Source: Caulobacterales bacterium RIFOXYB1_FULL_67_16
GTDB lineage: Bacteria; Pseudomonadota; Alphaproteobacteria; Caulobacterales; Caulobacteraceae
Assembly (NCBI GenBank): GCA_001796045.1
Contig: MGLN01000052.1
Location: 5,513 to 22,699, forward strand
Direction of reading: 5' to 3'
DNA: 17,187 nt
The notes below the pieces were generated by a model. The model saw nothing but the letters and a program-made list of their open reading frames with translations. It was not told the origin of the DNA and searched no databases. The position numbers were made by a program, and so were the translations under genes. Below, piece after piece: positions 14,430 to 17,187 of the stretch; position 1 is the stretch's first letter, and each line of letters begins with the position of its first letter.

Positions 14430-15425
14430 GTGGTCGTGGTCGGTCTGTCGGTCCGGACGCTGTTCGACGCCCTGCTTGAAGAGACCCGCCCCCGCGTCAT
14501 CGCCATGAGCGCCGTGACCATCGAGGACATGGCGTCCTTGGCGGGATCGCACGCAGCGGTCACGCCGATCGACCTGGACCTTGAGACCCTCGTTCCCTCC
14601 GAGACGCCTCCGCCTTCAGACATGCTGGTGGCCGCATGGCTGTTCGGCCGCAGGCCCACGGACGTCAGCCGACTGGCGAGTTCGACCCGGCTGCTGGTCG
14701 AGGACTGCGCCCAGGCGTTCGACGGGCGTTTGAGCCTTTCGCCCGGCGCAGACGTCGCCCTCTACAGTTTCGGTCCCATCAAGACGGCCACGGCCCTGGG
14801 CGGGGCCGTGGCCGTGTTCCGTGATCGTGATCTCGCGCGCCGCGTCCAGGCGAGGCTTCTGGCGCTGCGGCCGCTGTCCGATGGTTGGTTCATTAGGCGC
14901 GTGGCCAAATACGCCATGCTCAAGCTGTTCAGCGGACGCACGCTGTACGGCGCGATGTTCGGCTTGATCATAGCGGCGAGCCGCGATCCAGACGCCCTGG
15001 TCGGGGGATTGGCGCGCGGATTCGCCGGGCGCGAGGACCTGCGGGCGCGGATACGGCGCGCGCCGCCGCCGCGCCTGCTCGCCCTGCTGGAGCGGCGCCT
15101 GCGGTACTGGGCGCCGTCGCCGACGGCCGAGGCAGCCGTCGCCTGGGCCGCGAGAGGCTTGAACGCGCCCGGCGGAGACGCGCCCGGACGATGGTGGGTT
15201 CTTCCCGTCTTGCACGACGACCCGGACAAATTGATCGCCGGCCTGCGGCGCCGGGGCTATGACGCTACGCGGGGCGCCACCTCCCTGAGAGTGATCGGGG
15301 CGGCGGATACGAGCCCACTGGCCCACAGGCTTTTGTCTTCGATCGTCTACCTGCCCAAGCCGGGAAGCCCGGCCGAGGCGCGCCGGCTTGTCAAAGTCGT
15401 CAGTAGGCTTATGTCGCTCCGATGA
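14430..15425 (+). CDS. DegT/DnrJ/EryC1/StrS-like PLP-dependent protein
   Basis: From the GTG at 14430 this is 331 residues. D92 in LLVEDCAQAFDG and K118 in LYSFGPIKTATALGGAVAVF match the PLP pyridine-nitrogen aspartate and Schiff-base lysine of the DegT sugar-aminotransferase family, so it may be catalytically competent. GLSVRTLFDALL stands where the family has its phosphate-binding GSGR-type motif. Family members aminate keto-sugars. GGGAGA lies 4-5 bases before the GTG. However, the same frame is open further up and reads DIGWRDLASALAPTRGDP, like the family's first helix, back to CTG at 14319 overlapping the asparaginase stop; no ATG, GTG or TTG is found between, so the true start is uncertain. 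It overlaps the next gene by ATGA. No other sugar genes are nearby. Confidence 0.8.
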   Translation: MVVVGLSVRTLFDALLEETRPRVIAMSAVTIEDMASLAGSHAAVTPIDLDLETLVPSETPPPSDMLVAAWLFGRRPTDVSRLASSTRLLVEDCAQAFDGRLSLSPGADVALYSFGPIKTATALGGAVAVFRDRDLARRVQARLLALRPLSDGWFIRRVAKYAMLKLFSGRTLYGAMFGLIIAASRDPDALVGGLARGFAGREDLRARIRRAPPPRLLALLERRLRYWAPSPTAEAAVAWAARGLNAPGGDAPGRWWVLPVLHDDPDKLIAGLRRRGYDATRGATSLRVIGAADTSPLAHRLLSSIVYLPKPGSPAEARRLVKVVSRLMSLR

Positions 15426-15685
15426 CCGACGACGAACTGACCAAGATGGCCGAGGAAGAGCTGGACGCCGCCTGCGCCATGCCCTTCGTCGAGCTGAAGA
15501 AGATCACCCCCTGGGGCGACACCTTCGAGGGCTTCGCGCTCTCCGGGCGCACGGTCGAGGTCGAGCGTCGCTATCTGTGGGCGGTCGAGCCCGAGGGCGG
15601 CGTCATCGTCGAGGTCGAGGTGCGCGATCTCGCCGCCCGCGCCGGGGCCGAGGCCCGAGCCCTGCTGACGACCCCAGCGACCTGA
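15422..15685 (+). CDS. Small protein of unknown function, coupled to the DegT-like gene
   Basis: This 87-residue soluble protein has an acidic helical N-terminus (DDELTKMAEEELDAACAMPFVELKKI), then a probable beta-rich part (GDTFEGFALSGRTVEVERRYLWAVEPEGGVIVEVEVRD) and a short Ala-rich helix. No signal peptide or membrane helix is present. Its ATG overlaps the preceding stop as ATGA, so translation is likely coupled. I do not recognise a family. The coupling hints at a shared job with the DegT-like protein, but that is inference. Confidence 0.75.
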   Translation: MTDDELTKMAEEELDAACAMPFVELKKITPWGDTFEGFALSGRTVEVERRYLWAVEPEGGVIVEVEVRDLAARAGAEARALLTTPAT

Positions 15686-15770
15686 CCCACTGTCGTTAAC
15701 CTTTTTCTTGGCCCAGCTTCGCCGCTGCGGCATCATGGGTCGGCGAACAACGGGTCAGGCAGGGTGCGGC

Positions 15771-16631
15771 ATGTCGGCGAGCGTCTCCAACTATCCGCAG
15801 GACTTCCAGCCGGCCGATCCGGCGGTTCTCGAACCCGTTGATTCCACTCTGCTCCTTGGGGTTCACCCGCTGCTGCTCCTGCTGCTGGCGGCCCTGATCC
15901 TGGGCCTGATGGTCCTGGCCTGGCGGGCCGGCAAGGGCGCCACGACCACCCAGCCTGACGCCGCCGAATCGATCTGGCGCGCCATCGACCGGGCCTGCCA
16001 GGCGGCCATGACCGCCAACAGCGACGCCCTGGTCGGCGCCGCCAAGGCCCTGCGCGCCACCTACGACGACTGTCTGGGCGCCGTCGTGGTCCTGGCCGAA
16101 GGGCCGTCCAAGCCCCTGAAGGCCGTCGATCACGCCCTGAAGGGCCGGATCAAGGAGACGGTCAAACCGAAGGAAGAGACGCCGCCGCAAGACCCGACGG
16201 CCAAGCCCGACCATGGCGAGCCCCACCGTCCCGCCCCCCATCACGCCGCCGTCCCGGCCAATGTGACCGTGGTCTCCAACAGCCATGTGGTCATCAAGGG
16301 CGACCGGGTGGAGCACGGCCCCGATGGATCCGGCCCCACCCACGCCCCCGGCGTCGCCGTGCTGGACAAGCCTCCTTACGCCCCGCACCCGCCCAAGCCC
16401 GTCCCGCCGCCTGCTCCCGCCCCCGTTCCCGCCAAACCGGTCGAGAAAGAGGTCGAGCGCGAAATGACCAAGGCCGAGCAACTGGCCGCCCTGCGCGAAG
16501 CCGTGGCCCAGTTCAACGACCACTGGTGCCGTCGCAAGGAGCGGATCGACGAACTGCGCGCCGCCCATCGCCAGCTGTCCACGCCTCGCCCCGGCGGCCA
16601 CGCGTCCGGCCACGGCCGCAGCGCCCACTGA
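15771..16631 (+). CDS. Proline-rich single-pass membrane protein of unknown function
   Basis: The protein has 286 residues. One transmembrane helix lies at about 32-51 (HPLLLLLLAALILGLMVLAW) after an acidic N-terminus; the basic residues after it (WRAGKG) suggest the C-terminus is cytoplasmic. Residues 65-120 look helical (AAESIWRAIDRACQAAM, DALVGAAKALRATYDDC). Residues 120-245 are low-complexity, rich in Pro, His and Lys, with HAPGVAVLDKPPYAPHPPKPVPPP. A charged helix ends it (EMTKAEQLAALREAVAQFNDHW). I do not recognise a family. The frame is open from 15708 (21 more residues), but the ATG at 15771 with AGGG upstream removes an unlikely Cys/Arg-rich leader. It begins 85 bases after the 87-residue gene, without overlap. 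Confidence 0.7.
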   Translation: MSASVSNYPQDFQPADPAVLEPVDSTLLLGVHPLLLLLLAALILGLMVLAWRAGKGATTTQPDAAESIWRAIDRACQAAMTANSDALVGAAKALRATYDDCLGAVVVLAEGPSKPLKAVDHALKGRIKETVKPKEETPPQDPTAKPDHGEPHRPAPHHAAVPANVTVVSNSHVVIKGDRVEHGPDGSGPTHAPGVAVLDKPPYAPHPPKPVPPPAPAPVPAKPVEKEVEREMTKAEQLAALREAVAQFNDHWCRRKERIDELRAAHRQLSTPRPGGHASGHGRSAH

Positions 16632-16679
16632 ATCCCGCCCTCTGTTCCCCCCGGCGCGATTTCGGTCTAGGCCAAGGGC

Positions 16680-17187
16680 ATGAAACTCGCCTCGCTCAAG
16701 CACGGCCGCGACGGCCGCCTCGTGGTCGTCTCGCAGGACCTGCACTGGTTCACCGACGCCTTCCTGATCGCCCCCACCCTCCAGGCCGCCCTGGACGACT
16801 GGGACCGCTGCGGCCCGCGCCTGACGGCCCTGGCCGAGAGCCTCGAGCACGAAGCCGTGCCGCGCGGCCGTTTCCACGAACGCGACGCCGCCTCCCCCCT
16901 GCCCCGCGCCTACCAGTGGGCCGACGGCTCGGCCTATGTGAACCACGTCGAGCTGGTGCGCCGCGCGCGCGGCGCCGAGATGCCCGCCAGCTTCTGGACC
17001 GATCCCCTGATGTACCAGGGCGGCTCCGACGGCTTCCTGGCGCCCCGCGACCCCATCCCCCTGGCCGACCCCGCCTGGGGCTGCGACCTTGAGGCCGAGA
17101 TCGTGGTCGTGACCGGCGACGTGCCCCAGGGCGCGACGCGGGACGAGGCCCTGGCCGCCGTCCGCCTGGTCGGCCTGGTCAACGACG
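16680..17187 (+). CDS. Fumarylacetoacetate hydrolase family protein (C-terminus beyond window)
   Basis: 169 residues are visible before the window edge. The opening MKLASLKHGRDGRLVVVSQD, the middle PRAYQWADGSAYVNHVELVRRARG, and SFWTDPLMYQGGSDGFLAP are typical of fumarylacetoacetate hydrolase family proteins. E137 and E139 in CDLEAEIVVV fit the metal-binding ExE; further metal ligands lie downstream. Fumarylacetoacetase splits fumarylacetoacetate to fumarate and acetoacetate, the last step of tyrosine breakdown. This fits the hppD gene 4 kb upstream. AAGGGC lies directly before the ATG. Other family members act on different acylpyruvates, so the exact substrate depends on the missing part and on neighbours beyond the edge. 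Confidence 0.85.
   Translation, partial: MKLASLKHGRDGRLVVVSQDLHWFTDAFLIAPTLQAALDDWDRCGPRLTALAESLEHEAVPRGRFHERDAASPLPRAYQWADGSAYVNHVELVRRARGAEMPASFWTDPLMYQGGSDGFLAPRDPIPLADPAWGCDLEAEIVVVTGDVPQGATRDEALAAVRLVGLVND

Noticed and set aside
15696..16946. Minus-strand open frame of about 416 codons
   Set aside because: It is a high-GC shadow crossing two plus-strand genes and the gap between them; composition is Gly/Val/Arg-rich without domain motifs.

Overview
This GC-rich window carries about a dozen and a half genes on both strands. The families point to an alphaproteobacterium of the Caulobacteraceae, most like Brevundimonas or Caulobacter. Evidence: an Oar-type TonB-dependent receptor, an OmpA with a long proline linker, a yqaA-dsbB-coq7 gene row, ExoD, and a promoter matching the Caulobacter housekeeping sigma consensus (TTGACG, 11 bp, GCCTAACC). 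The genus is inferred from memory of these families, not from a search. I see no tRNA, rRNA, CRISPR array, insertion sequence or phage gene.

Left part (1-5530), minus strand. A TonB-dependent receptor lacks its C-terminus at the window edge and has a promoter region rich in TGACA/TGTCA half-sites. Upstream lies a lone KpsS-like capsule glycosyltransferase whose N-terminus is uncertain and whose upstream 300 bases hold only broken frames. Next is an abundant-type OmpA porin with a 20-proline linker and a strong terminator hairpin.

Middle (5530-10320). A plus-strand thiolase has a clear promoter and ribosome binding site, followed by an intergenic block of nested palindromes. The minus-strand row yqaA, dsbB, coq7 combines a membrane VTT protein, a quinone-linked disulfide oxidase and a ubiquinone biosynthesis hydroxylase. 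ExoD (plus) converges on a two-helix membrane protein of unknown function; their stop codons are 2 bp apart.

Right part (10316-17187), all plus strand. An exported DUF5694/TraB-like protein is followed by 4-hydroxyphenylpyruvate dioxygenase with a 60-residue membrane protein starting on the base after its stop. A repeat element with 28-bp inverted arms comes next. An exported threonine-nucleophile asparaginase, a DegT-like PLP protein and an 87-residue protein then form a tight row. A proline-rich single-pass membrane protein and the start of a fumarylacetoacetate hydrolase gene close the window. HPPD and FAH are the first and last steps of the homogentisate branch of tyrosine catabolism, so the right end may open into the rest of that pathway.

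Nothing here is clearly a new defence or mobile system. The points most worth checking are the DegT-like gene whose homology seems to begin before any standard start codon, the orphan capsule transferase with decayed flank, the two palindromic repeat elements, and several uncharacterised membrane proteins.
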